22,725 nt of DNA, from positions 1 to 22,725 of the forward strand of contig URHD01000031.1 of NCBI GenBank assembly GCA_900547585.1, written 5' to 3'. Under the pieces are notes generated by a model, which had not been told where the DNA came from, did no database searches, and was given only the letters and a program-made list of their open reading frames with translations. This document shows positions 14,038 to 21,930 of this stretch, one piece after another (position 1 is the first letter of the stretch; every line of letters begins with the position of its first letter). This DNA comes from an uncultured bacterium (lineage in GTDB: Bacteria > Cyanobacteriota > Vampirovibrionia > Gastranaerophilales > Gastranaerophilaceae). A program made the translations under genes and the position numbers.

Positions 14038-14765
14038 TATTTTTCAGCCTTTTTCTCTGTTTTCTTTTCTTTTGAAAAATCAGGGTTGTTGTCTACGATT
14101 TTTACGGTTTTTCCTGCTGATTTGAGGGCTGCTTCTGCGGCGTCGAGCGCGTCTAAACCGTATGAACCGCTGGATTGCTGGATTTTTGCAAGGAGCTGTC
14201 TTGTTAAATCATCGCCTGACGCCCATCCGTTGGAAACAATTGCCATACCAATCATTTTTACATTCGAATATTTGCTTTGCAATGTCAAATTCAAAAGATT
14301 TGTTAAAGCGACATCATTTTTTCTTGATTCATCTTCTCTGAATCGTTTCATAAGCTCTTTTGCGCCCATTAATTTAATATCCGGATTCGGATTTCTTAAA
14401 TAATTTTCGAGTGTTTTTATATATTCATCAGTGAGCTGTACTACGTCTTTTTTCGGCTTTTCTTTTGTTTCTTCGGGCTTTTTGTCTTCTGTTTTTTCAT
14501 CTTTCAACCCACCTGCAGCAATCGCTTTGGCATAGCTTTCTGCTGGTTTTGTTGTGTAATAATTCGACGGATAAGCTTGTCCGGGCTGTCCGGAGCCGTT
14601 ATTTATTGTGTTGTTGAAGTTTGCACCGTTGGGATTTACCGACGGATTGTAAATTATAATATTAACGCCGTTTGAGGAGGCAGCTTTTTGTGCGTCAATC
14701 GGAATTGTTACACCGTTATTAACCTGCTGTGGCTGTATATTTGGATTATAACCTACATTATTCAT
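14037..14765 (-). CDS. protein of unknown function with helical-repeat core
   Basis: 242 residues, no recognised family and no signal peptide. Residues 1-75 are Asn/Pro/Gln-rich and probably disordered (YNPNIQPQQVNNG). Residues 85-110 are Lys/Glu-rich. A helical core from about 111 to 212 alternates amphipathic helices (LTDEYIKTLENYLRNP, KLMGAKELMKRFRED, VALTNLLNLTLQSK, VKMIGMAIVSNG, DALDAAEAALKSAG), resembling HEAT-type repeats. The C-terminus is again Lys/Glu-rich. AAGGTGA precedes ATG 14765. It is divergent from the sigma-28-like promoter and coupled to the small membrane protein downstream. A scaffold role is only a guess. Confidence 0.75.
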   Translation of the reverse strand: MNNVGYNPNIQPQQVNNGVTIPIDAQKAASSNGVNIIIYNPSVNPNGANFNNTINNGSGQPGQAYPSNYYTTKPAESYAKAIAAGGLKDEKTEDKKPEETKEKPKKDVVQLTDEYIKTLENYLRNPNPDIKLMGAKELMKRFREDESRKNDVALTNLLNLTLQSKYSNVKMIGMAIVSNGWASGDDLTRQLLAKIQQSSGSYGLDALDAAEAALKSAGKTVKIVDNNPDFSKEKKTEKKAEK

Positions 14766-14782
14766 ACTTCACCTTTAACTTT

Positions 14783-14800
14783 TGCAATTTGCAATTATAT
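14783..14800 (-). promoter_or_regulatory. possible promoter region for the 14765 gene
   Basis: On the minus strand TATAAT occurs close to 14800-14795, roughly 30 bases before ATG 14765, without a good -35. Between it and the start codon lies a direct duplication of a 7-base word (TTGCAAT on the plus strand) near 14780-14796, which could be a regulator site or chance. Confidence 0.3.
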
Positions 14801-14874
14801 AAACGTAATTGAAGCCAAAATAGTGCCTTTTTTTTGACTTTTGTAACAAAAAATTAACATTTCTGCTTAAAAAT

Positions 14875-14902
14875 TAAAGTTTTCAAAACATGTTGTCGAT
14901 AA
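14875..14902 (+). promoter_or_regulatory. sigma-28 (FliA)-like promoter
   Basis: TAAAGTTT (14875-14882) and GTCGATAA (14895-14902) are 12 bases apart. The E. coli FliA consensus is TAAAGTTT-N11-GCCGATAA, so the -35 is 8/8, the -10 is 7/8 and the spacer one base longer; in Bacillus SigD promoters spacing varies by a base. No better sigma-70 boxes are seen. It lies 34 bases before the start at 14937 and would drive both genes up to 17896. Confidence 0.6.
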
Positions 14903-14936
14903 GAAAACTACATAGGGAAATGCAAAGGAGTAATTT

Positions 14937-15155
14937 ATGTCAAATCCGGTAAATTTTAACCCATTTTTAGGGATAAGCGGTACTGAAAAACTGGAAGAGA
15001 TACAGGATAGGCGCAAAAGCTTAAGATTTCCCGAGATGGAAATGCCTGAGGCTCCTGCGATAGAAATGAATGTCGGGAATGACGAAGAAGGCTATCTCGA
15101 TTTGGACGGATTGCAGATGGATTTTAATAAAGAAATCCCCAAATTGCAGAAATAA
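14937..15155 (+). CDS. 72-residue protein with an NFNPF N-terminal motif
   Basis: 72 residues, acidic, no recognised family. It begins MSNPVNFNPFLGISG; the segment VNFNPFLG resembles VSFNPFTG at the start of the 899-residue protein encoded 41 bases downstream. The rest is charged, with a Met/Glu/Pro stretch (MEMPEAPAIEM) and YLDLDGLQMDF; no EF-hand loop is complete. AAAGGAG precedes the ATG by 6-7 bases. It is the first gene behind a sigma-28-like promoter. It might be a partner or chaperone-like escort of the large protein, or a secreted peptide with the same export signal. Confidence 0.72.
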   Translation: MSNPVNFNPFLGISGTEKLEEIQDRRKSLRFPEMEMPEAPAIEMNVGNDEEGYLDLDGLQMDFNKEIPKLQK

Positions 15156-15196
15156 CAAAGAGTTTTAGTTACTTTAATAAAATAGGAGAAAAGAAC

Positions 15197-17896
15197 ATGG
15201 TTGATGGCGTAAGTTTTAACCCTTTTACAGGAAAAGATTTTACAATTGAAGAAATAAACCACCTTGATACGAACAAGGACGGTATAATTTCGGCTGATGA
15301 GCTCAATGCCGGCATGAGCTGGCTCACAAGCAAAGATGCTGACGCAGAAGCAGACATTTCTAACAACACGCAGTTATCAGAAGGCGCGCAAAAGCTTTTT
15401 AACGGTGCAAAAAGCAAAGGTGCTGCCGATGTAGCGTCGAATCAGACCGAACTCAACGAATATATGGAAATTGTTCAGGATGAGTATCTTGAACAGTATT
15501 TCAGAAGCAATCCCGGGCTAAGTTCCGAGGAAAAAGCTACTATAATCTCTCTCGTTCAGTCATCTATGGCTGATTTCCTCAAAAAAGTAACAACCTCTAA
15601 CGCCAAAGGGCCTTATGATATTAAATCATTAACAAACGAATTTTCCGCGCAAATAGAGAGTACTTTTGCTGAGTCAAAAGAGCTCATTGAAACGACAAAT
15701 TCTAAAATGAATGATTTGAAAAATACTGATGGCAGGCTGGATGCCCTAATGGGGAAAGTTCAAACCGCTGCTGAAGACTATGTGACCAATGCGGAATACA
15801 AAGAGATTCTGGCTGACAGTGTAAAATATCTTCTCGGACAGCTTATGAACGGAAATGCTGATGATGAGCTTTTTGCCGCAATTTATCCGAAATATCAAAG
15901 CAATACGAACTATAAAAAAGCTGTAGAGGCAATAAAAACCTTGCAGAATACGACTGACCCTGCAAAAATGGCACAAGCTCTTTCTGAGGCCGAAGCGGCA
16001 GTAACGACCTTTGTAAGAGCCTTTGGAAAAGATAACCTCGTGAATGCAATTGGCGAGGCAAGAGCCTCAAAAGCTGAGGGTGTGCTTACTGAAGGGCTCC
16101 AACAGTATGCAGATAAGTATATTGAACAGGCTATTACACAAGAAAACGCCACACGTGCCTCTATGAATATAGAACCATCACAGATGACGGAGGCTGATAT
16201 AGATGAGCTCACAAAATTTGTAAATAACTGCATTTCTACATACATCGCCGAGCTTGCGGAAAAGAATGGCGGGGATGTCAGCGGTATTAATGTTGAAGAT
16301 CTTGGTACTGAGTTTAGCGCTTATGTAAGTTCAAAAATGCAGCAGCTTGTTCAGGCGCAAGTGCAGCTAGCTGCACTTGCAAGCGACAGTACTGTCGCTT
16401 TTGACTCCCTACAGGCTTTAACAAAATCTGCAAATACCGATGGTTATATATCAGATTCAGAAAAGTCTTCGCTCGTTTCTTCTGCGACAAAATTCGTCAT
16501 AAGCCAGCTTTTAAACGGTGTTGAAGACAACTCTCTTCTTGCCTCGCTTAATTCATCATATAAAACTTCGACCGCGTACAAAAATATACAGGCAATTTTC
16601 GCAGAAATGCAGTCAGCGACCGATCCTGATATTCTAAATGAAAAATATGAAGAATTGCAGGCTGCAGTAACGGAATTGTTGAATTCGTATGATGGAAAGA
16701 CACTTGCAAAGGGAATAAGTGCGCTCCTGCCTGTACAAATTGATGATTCAACAAAGGAAAAGGCCATTTATAACAGTACAATTGGCTCTGATTACGCTGC
16801 CGGAGTTAGCAGAACAACCAGCCGCGGAAAACAGAATGAAGACAGGCTTCAGGAAATTCAGGCAATGGCAAAAGCAGATCTTGAAGCAGCCGCAGAAGCC
16901 TTAAAAGCCCAGTTGAAAGCTGAATTGGGCGATGCCTACAACGAAGAAGAAGTTACAAAATACATGAACGATGCGATGACTGACACAATTGCATTGTTTA
17001 CATCAAATATTACGCGTAAAAACCAGCATGGTAATTATAATTCAAAAGTTGACCAGATTGGTTTCGCTTTCTACGACAGAAGCGGTACAAGTAAGGGCAG
17101 GTACTCTTACAATGTTCAGTCACTTGTTAATACGTTCATTTCTAAATTCAATGAAACAAGCGCAACCAAAAACAAAGCCAAAATCGACCCGAATCTTGCA
17201 ACTTATGACAAAGAAAACGTCATGACCGATGCTCTGGGCAATGATTATTACAGAAATTCCTCAAGAACAGTAAAAGCTCATAAAAATGACCAGGCTGCGT
17301 ATGCTCAGATTATAGAAATGGCAAAAGCTGATTTGAATAAAATCGCAGCATCTCTCAGGGCATCGCTAATTGCAGAGGGTGTGCCATTGAGCCTGACCGA
17401 AATCGACTCAATCATTGACGAATGTATGGCTGATACAATTACAGATATGAAAAATGCGTTTCAGTATTGTCAACCCAGCGGAACAATATCAGGCGGCGGC
17501 ATAGTCGCAGGCCTGACCGGTACCGCTACTGCAATCGGAGGTACAGTTTCCATAACTTCTATGGCAGCTTCCACTGTTGCAGCCGCCACAGAAATGGGGC
17601 TCGCCGGTAGTTTTGGTTTAACCGGAGCATTGTCGGCTATTCCGGTCGCAGGCTGGGCAGCAGCAGGCGTGGCTGCTATATTTACCGGCCTGAAAAGTTT
17701 TACAAACCTTTTCGGCGCATCTTACGGTAAACACAACGCAGACGCAGGCTTCTATTTCGAACGCAAATCCCATTCAAAATCCGGAAAATGGGGTTACGAC
17801 GTCGGCACACTCGGAAATGTCTTTATGGCAAAAGTCGATGCCAAAATCGAAGAAGCTAAGAAAAAGCAAAAAACAGAAGAAACAACCAAATCATAA
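15197..17896 (+). CDS. 899-residue EF-hand repeat protein with hydrophobic insert
   Basis: Not a family I recognise. AGGAG (15184-15188) supports ATG 15197. Near the N-terminus is VSFNPFTG, then a perfect EF-hand loop DTNKDGIISADE (24-35). The body is built of repeats. Residues 195-285 align with 417-507 (YLLGQLMNG / FVISQLLNG; TDPAKMAQALSEAEAAV / TDPDILNEKYEELQAAV); the second copy begins with an EF-like loop SANTDGYISDSE. A second repeat type appears at about 554-650 and 705-880 (MAKADLEAAAEAL / MAKADLNKIAASL; YSYNVQSLVNTFISK / WGYDVGTLGNVFMAK). In the last copy a Gly/Ala-rich hydrophobic block (766-833), able to span a membrane twice, has been inserted. A motif of the form (D/N)(I/V)xxLxxxF recurs four times (141, 365, 639, 868). 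No Sec signal. An exported, calcium-binding, membrane-active protein is the leading idea; unproven. Confidence 0.85.
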   Translation: MVDGVSFNPFTGKDFTIEEINHLDTNKDGIISADELNAGMSWLTSKDADAEADISNNTQLSEGAQKLFNGAKSKGAADVASNQTELNEYMEIVQDEYLEQYFRSNPGLSSEEKATIISLVQSSMADFLKKVTTSNAKGPYDIKSLTNEFSAQIESTFAESKELIETTNSKMNDLKNTDGRLDALMGKVQTAAEDYVTNAEYKEILADSVKYLLGQLMNGNADDELFAAIYPKYQSNTNYKKAVEAIKTLQNTTDPAKMAQALSEAEAAVTTFVRAFGKDNLVNAIGEARASKAEGVLTEGLQQYADKYIEQAITQENATRASMNIEPSQMTEADIDELTKFVNNCISTYIAELAEKNGGDVSGINVEDLGTEFSAYVSSKMQQLVQAQVQLAALASDSTVAFDSLQALTKSANTDGYISDSEKSSLVSSATKFVISQLLNGVEDNSLLASLNSSYKTSTAYKNIQAIFAEMQSATDPDILNEKYEELQAAVTELLNSYDGKTLAKGISALLPVQIDDSTKEKAIYNSTIGSDYAAGVSRTTSRGKQNEDRLQEIQAMAKADLEAAAEALKAQLKAELGDAYNEEEVTKYMNDAMTDTIALFTSNITRKNQHGNYNSKVDQIGFAFYDRSGTSKGRYSYNVQSLVNTFISKFNETSATKNKAKIDPNLATYDKENVMTDALGNDYYRNSSRTVKAHKNDQAAYAQIIEMAKADLNKIAASLRASLIAEGVPLSLTEIDSIIDECMADTITDMKNAFQYCQPSGTISGGGIVAGLTGTATAIGGTVSITSMAASTVAAATEMGLAGSFGLTGALSAIPVAGWAAAGVAAIFTGLKSFTNLFGASYGKHNADAGFYFERKSHSKSGKWGYDVGTLGNVFMAKVDAKIEEAKKKQKTEETTKS

Positions 17897-17906
17897 AACT
17901 CAGAAC

Positions 17907-17943
17907 AAAAAAGGCGGAGCTCTAGAACTCCGCCTTTTCTTTT
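17907..17943 (+). terminator. bidirectional terminator between the EF-hand gene and clpC
   Basis: GGCGGAG (17913-17919) and CTCCGCC (17928-17934) form a 7-bp GC-rich stem, flanked by six A before and a T-rich run after. It works on both strands, ending the plus-strand operon and the clpC transcript (stop at 17945). Confidence 0.9.
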
Positions 17944-17944
17944 A

Positions 17945-20428
17945 TTAGCCCTCAACAGGCTGTTCTTTTTTCTCTTTTTCTTTTCTTACGCCGACTTTTT
18001 CAAAGACAATTTTCTTGTCAACGAGCTCGGCTCTGATTGTGTCACCGGCTACGTATTTGCCGTTCAGAATTTCTTCTGCGAGCGTGTCTTCGATTTTTTT
18101 CTGAATTACGCGCCTTAATGGTCTTGCGCCGTAGGCCTCAGAATAGCCTTCTTCTGCAAGATAATCCTTAACTTCATCAGTGACTTCAATCTTGAATTCG
18201 TGAGCTTCAATACGTTTGAGTAAATCTTTGAACATGAGGTCAACGATTTCTCTGATTTCGGTTTTGTTGAGATGAGCAAATACGATAATATCGTCGATTC
18301 TGTTCAAAAATTCAGGTCTGAACGCTTTTTTCAGCTCTTCATTAACAGTTTCTTTCAGATGTTCGTATTTGTCTTTTGATTCGTCATTTGAGGTGCTAAA
18401 ACCGAGTTTTGCGGTCGTTGAAATCATACTTGCACCGACGTTACTGGTCATAATTATGATTGTGTTCTTGAAATTAACATGTCTGCCCTTGGAGTCTGTC
18501 AAACGTCCGTCGTCCAGAATCTGGAGCATTATGTTGAATACATCGGGGTGCGCTTTTTCGATTTCGTCGAAAAGTATTACCGAATAAGGCTTTTTGCGGA
18601 TTGTTTCTGTCAAATGTCCGCCATCATCATAGCCCACATACCCCGGAGGCGAGCCAATGAGTTTTGATGTTGAGTGTTTTTCCATAAATTCGGACATATC
18701 AACACGAACCATGTTGTCTTCCGAGCCAAAAACAGCCTCTGCAAGCGCTTTTGCAAGCTCGGTTTTACCAACACCGGTAGGCCCTGAGAAAATAAAGCTT
18801 CCGATAGGCCTGTTAGGCGCTTTCAAGCCGACACGGGCTCTGCGGATAGCTTTAGAAATAGCCACAACAGCCTGATCCTGCCCGATAACTCTTGCATGAA
18901 GCGTATCTTCAAGCTTGAGCAGTCTTTCGCTTTCGCTTTCGGTGATTTTTGTTGTCGGAATGCCCGTCATTATGCTGACGACCTCCGCAACATTTTCCGC
19001 TGTAACAACAGGCTTGTTAGCGTCATGCTCCTCTCTCCACTGCTGGGAAAGCTCCCTGATTTTTTCTTTCAAATCAGCTTCCTTGTCACGCAGATTGGAT
19101 GCATGTTCAAATTCCTGGTTTCTGATTGCATCTTCTTTTTGTTTTATGATGTTTTTCAGCTCTTTTTCAATTTCCTTACCCTCGGGCGGGAGCGAGCTTA
19201 CATTCAGGCGGACTTTTGAGCTGGCTTCGTCGATAATGTCGATAGCTTTGTCCGGCAAAAATCTATCTGTGATGTATTTGTCAGAAAGCGCTACTGCCGC
19301 AATAATAGCCTCGTCGGAAATCTGCAATCTGTGGTGTTCTTCGTATTTTGCTTTTAATCCGCGTAAAATTTCGATAGAATCGTTGACTGACGGTTCTTCG
19401 ATGATAATCGGCTGGAATCTTCTTTCAAGCGCGGAGTCTTTTTCAACGTATTTTCTGTATTCATCGAGCGTTGTTGCGCCGATAACCTGAATTTCGCCTC
19501 TGGAAAGTGCTGGTTTCAGGATATTTGCCGCGTCAATCGCACCTTCTGCCGCGCCTGCACCGATAAGCGTATGCATTTCGTCGATAACGAGGATTACGTT
19601 GCCGGCCTGACGAATTTCGTCCATGATTTTTTTCAAACGTTCTTCAAACTCGCCTCTGTATTTTGTTCCGGCAATCAAAAGCCCCATGTCAAGCTGGATA
19701 ACCTTTTTGCCCTCGAGAATATCAGGAACTTCGGAGTTTACGATTCTTGTTGCAAGCCCTTCTGCAACGGCCGTTTTTCCAACACCGGGTTCGCCGAGCA
19801 GAACGGGGTTGTTTTTCGTTCTTCTGGCAAGAATCTGGATAACACGTTCAATTTCTTTTTCTCTGCCCACAACAGGGTCAAGTCTTTGTTCCTGCGCAGC
19901 AAGAGTTAAATCCGTACCGAACTCGTCAAGGCTCGGAGTTTTCGTTTTTCCGCCCGAAGCAGTGCCGGCTGTTGCTGTTTGGGGTGCCGGTTTGGTTTCA
20001 CCGAGCATTTTGATGATATTGCTTCTTACTTTGTTAAGGTCAACGCCTAAGTTCTCTAAAACCCGTGCCGCAACGCCCTCACCTTCTCTTATTAACCCGA
20101 GAAGCAGGTGCTCTGTGCCGATATAGTTGTGTCCGAGCTGTCTTGCTTCGTCCCATGACAGTTCAAGAACCCTTTTTGCGCGCGGTGTGAACGGAATTTC
20201 AACAGCAACGAAACCTGAGCCGCGTCCGATGATTTTTTCGACTTCCGCGCGGGCGTCTTTTAGCGTGATTCCCATTGATTTAAGGGTTTTTGAGGCTACT
20301 CCGGTGCCCTCGCCGATAAGACCGAGCAAAACCTGTTCCGTGCCGACGAAATTATGCCCGAGTCTGCGCGCCTCTTCCTGTGCGAGCATTATAACTTTTA
20401 TTGCTTTTTCCGTAAAACGTTCAAACAT
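17945..20428 (-). CDS. clpC: ATP-dependent Clp protease ATPase subunit ClpC
   Basis: 827-residue Hsp100 unfoldase that feeds proteins to ClpP. Two Clp_N repeats (about 5-143) bind adaptors. AAA domain 1 has Walker A GEPGVGKT (212-219) and Walker B VILVIDE (278-284). A middle domain with UVR motif (about 430-467, [19 protein letters not shown]) is the ClpC hallmark that separates it from ClpA and ClpB. AAA domain 2 has GPTGVGKT (549-556) and VILFDE (617-622). The loop KLGFSTS (674-680) holds the LGF tripeptide that docks to ClpP. The acidic/basic tail [12 protein letters not shown] ends it. The ribosome site AGGAG is 12 bases before the ATG, farther than usual. It is last of the fliW-csrA cluster but has its own promoter. 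clpP and adaptor genes are not here. Confidence 0.98.
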   Translation of the reverse strand: MFERFTEKAIKVIMLAQEEARRLGHNFVGTEQVLLGLIGEGTGVASKTLKSMGITLKDARAEVEKIIGRGSGFVAVEIPFTPRAKRVLELSWDEARQLGHNYIGTEHLLLGLIREGEGVAARVLENLGVDLNKVRSNIIKMLGETKPAPQTATAGTASGGKTKTPSLDEFGTDLTLAAQEQRLDPVVGREKEIERVIQILARRTKNNPVLLGEPGVGKTAVAEGLATRIVNSEVPDILEGKKVIQLDMGLLIAGTKYRGEFEERLKKIMDEIRQAGNVILVIDEMHTLIGAGAAEGAIDAANILKPALSRGEIQVIGATTLDEYRKYVEKDSALERRFQPIIIEEPSVNDSIEILRGLKAKYEEHHRLQISDEAIIAAVALSDKYITDRFLPDKAIDIIDEASSKVRLNVSSLPPEGKEIEKELKNIIKQKEDAIRNQEFEHASNLRDKEADLKEKIRELSQQWREEHDANKPVVTAENVAEVVSIMTGIPTTKITESESERLLKLEDTLHARVIGQDQAVVAISKAIRRARVGLKAPNRPIGSFIFSGPTGVGKTELAKALAEAVFGSEDNMVRVDMSEFMEKHSTSKLIGSPPGYVGYDDGGHLTETIRKKPYSVILFDEIEKAHPDVFNIMLQILDDGRLTDSKGRHVNFKNTIIIMTSNVGASMISTTAKLGFSTSNDESKDKYEHLKETVNEELKKAFRPEFLNRIDDIIVFAHLNKTEIREIVDLMFKDLLKRIEAHEFKIEVTDEVKDYLAEEGYSEAYGARPLRRVIQKKIEDTLAEEILNGKYVAGDTIRAELVDKKIVFEKVGVRKEKEKKEQPVEG

Positions 20429-20464
20429 TATTTAATTTAACTCCTGATAATTAATTCTTACTTT

Positions 20465-20494
20465 ATTTTACATCAGAATATGCTATTCTTTCAA
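20465..20494 (-). promoter_or_regulatory. clpC promoter with an inverted repeat in the spacer
   Basis: Minus strand: TTGAAA (20494-20489) and TAAAAT (20470-20465), 18 bases apart; the -35 overlaps the stop codon of the upstream gene. AGAATA-GCA-TATTCT (20489-20475) is a perfect inverted repeat lying in the spacer. It does not match the CtsR heptad pair or the grpE inverted repeat. Confidence 0.5.
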
Positions 20495-21171
20495 CTTATA
20501 ATTATTTCATTAAGCAGTTTTTTCGCCGGATAGTATCCGTCCGCCTGCTCCAGGCAGGTTTCGAGGCTATGAACAGCCCGTGGTTTGTTGTTGTTTGCAA
20601 GATAACATTTCGCAAACAAAAAATGCACCTCGGGGTCGGCGTAGCATACGTTTTTTGCTTTTTCCAGATAAATTTTAGCGATATCAAAAAAGTTATGGTA
20701 GACAAACACCCTTCCGATGAATTTGTAGCATTCTGTGTTATTCTGTGCCATTATGTCGTCGGCGTTTATTATATTTTCGCAGTATTCGTACTGTTTTGCG
20801 CTCAAAAGTGCGTCCAAATCCACCTCAAGAAAGCTTCTTATCTGAAAAAACGGGGGAACGTCAGTAACATAGCGGTTTATGAACTGCAAAAGATGGTGTC
20901 CCCACAAAACAGGCGGAGTTTCTTCTTTGATTGAATACCAGAGACTTTTTGTCTGTTCAAGTTCGCCGAGCAAAAGGTGGCATCTGCCCATCTCATAGGA
21001 CATTTTTAGTTGTTCATATATTTTTAGCGCTCCGTTGTAATTTTGTTCAATAAGGTAGATTTGCGCAAGTATTTCCAGCTCGTCAGCTCTTTTTGAACGA
21101 ATTAGCTTCTGTTTCAGGGTATTATAATCCTTTTGGACGTAAAAACTTGTTAATAGTTCCTGTCTATTCAT
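20491..21171 (-). CDS. TPR-like helical protein downstream of csrA
   Basis: 226 residues if started at the ATG at 21171 (MNRQELLTSF), which overlaps the csrA stop by 8 bases (ATGAATAG); earlier in-frame codons would overlap csrA more and have no better ribosome site. There is no strong ribosome site, so coupling to csrA is likely. The protein is helical throughout, with TPR-like pairs: LEILAQIYLIEQNYNGALKI, MGRCHLLLGELEQTKSLW, CYKFIGRVFVYHNFFDIAKI and VHFLFAKCYLANNNKPRAV show the alternating small/large pattern and the A-G-Y/A positions of TPRs. No signal peptide. A protein-binding role linked to CsrA or flagellar control is suggested only by position. Confidence 0.8.
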   Translation of the reverse strand: MNRQELLTSFYVQKDYNTLKQKLIRSKRADELEILAQIYLIEQNYNGALKIYEQLKMSYEMGRCHLLLGELEQTKSLWYSIKEETPPVLWGHHLLQFINRYVTDVPPFFQIRSFLEVDLDALLSAKQYEYCENIINADDIMAQNNTECYKFIGRVFVYHNFFDIAKIYLEKAKNVCYADPEVHFLFAKCYLANNNKPRAVHSLETCLEQADGYYPAKKLLNEIIIS

Positions 21172-21451
21172 TGTCAATTTTTGTTGTGAGCTTATCGAGA
21201 ACATTTTCTTTTTGCTGTTTGGTTTTTGGGGCAATAAGGTTTTGCAGTTCTGATAAAGCGTCGAAAGAGGCGCTGTTGCTGGTTTTATTTGTTGCCTGAA
21301 TCTCTCTGTAGAGCTCTTCTCTGTAAATACTGACGCTTTTAGGGGCGTTTATCCCAAGTTTTACACCGCCTGTGTTGGAATCTACGACGACAATCTCTAT
21401 TTCATCATTAATAATAATTTTTTCACCGATTTTTCTGGCGAGTATTAGCAT
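21164..21451 (-). CDS. csrA: carbon storage regulator CsrA
   Basis: 95 residues. CsrA is a dimeric RNA-binding protein that blocks translation by binding GGA in leader hairpins; in bacteria with FliW it represses flagellin (hag) translation until FliW titrates it. The N-terminus MLILARKIGEKIIIND and the RNA-contacting SIYREE with Arg44 are typical. The core ends near residue 52; the tail (53-95, rich in Lys, Thr, Asn, Gln) is longer than the usual 60-75-residue protein and is unrecognised; in FliW-type species an extended C-terminal helix is part of the FliW-binding surface. ATG overlaps the fliW stop by one base (TAATG). Confidence 0.97.
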   Translation of the reverse strand: MLILARKIGEKIIINDEIEIVVVDSNTGGVKLGINAPKSVSIYREELYREIQATNKTSNSASFDALSELQNLIAPKTKQQKENVLDKLTTKIDNE

Positions 21452-21900
21452 TAAACGGTCTCCTTAACCTCTTCTTTTTTCTCGCTGAAAAGCGGATGTC
21501 TTACTTCGTAATCGCTGTTTTGAAGTATCATTTGCATTCCCTTTTTGTTTGACGCATTGATAATAATGGGTGCAAGCAGGTTTATTGTGGATTTTTCCGG
21601 ACGGTTATTGGGAATAGTGACGATATTTAAGGAAATGAGTGATTCAATCGAGGTGAGTTCGAGTTTTTCTGCTTTGTCGTCAGGAATTTCAAACTCATAT
21701 TCAATCCCGAAAAATCCCGGAAACGTAACCGGAAAAGCCAGTGACGGATCTTCCGCTGATTGAAGCCATTTAAAAGCCGAATTCGCTTTGTGCTCGACAA
21801 TTACGTATTTTGTGAATTGTTCATAACCTATAATCGGTTCTATAAAATGAAAAATTCTCTCGTTATCAATATCTATTTCACCAAAACGTGAAGTTTCCAC
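21451..21900 (-). CDS. fliW: flagellar assembly factor FliW
   Basis: 149 residues, starting at GTG 21900 with AGGAG 7 bases upstream. FliW is a small beta-barrel protein that binds either flagellin or CsrA; when flagellin has been exported, FliW is freed, binds CsrA and relieves repression. Motifs expected of the family are visible: TSRFGEIDID at the start, IFHFIEPIIGYEQFTKYVIV, FKWLQSAEDPSLAFPV and NLLAPIIINASNKKGMQMIL. The C-terminal tail is Lys/Glu-rich. fliW-csrA is the usual order. Its presence implies that the organism makes, or recently made, flagella. The leader has a short stem CCGC/GCGG directly before GGGAGGAG, so the Shine-Dalgarno itself contains AGGA, a possible CsrA site. Confidence 0.96.
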   Translation of the reverse strand: METSRFGEIDIDNERIFHFIEPIIGYEQFTKYVIVEHKANSAFKWLQSAEDPSLAFPVTFPGFFGIEYEFEIPDDKAEKLELTSIESLISLNIVTIPNNRPEKSTINLLAPIIINASNKKGMQMILQNSDYEVRHPLFSEKKEEVKETV

Positions 21901-21930
21901 TGGTTCTCTCCTCCCGCTGCGCGGTTATGT

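Noticed and set aside
15250..15310. Dockerin-type cellulosome module in the 899-residue protein
   Set aside because: Only one canonical EF loop is present near the N-terminus; the paired 22-residue repeats of dockerins are missing.
18915..20126. Long plus-strand ORFs (191 and 167 codons) opposite clpC
   Set aside because: clpC is beyond doubt on the other strand; the antisense frames are Ser/Phe-rich shadows.
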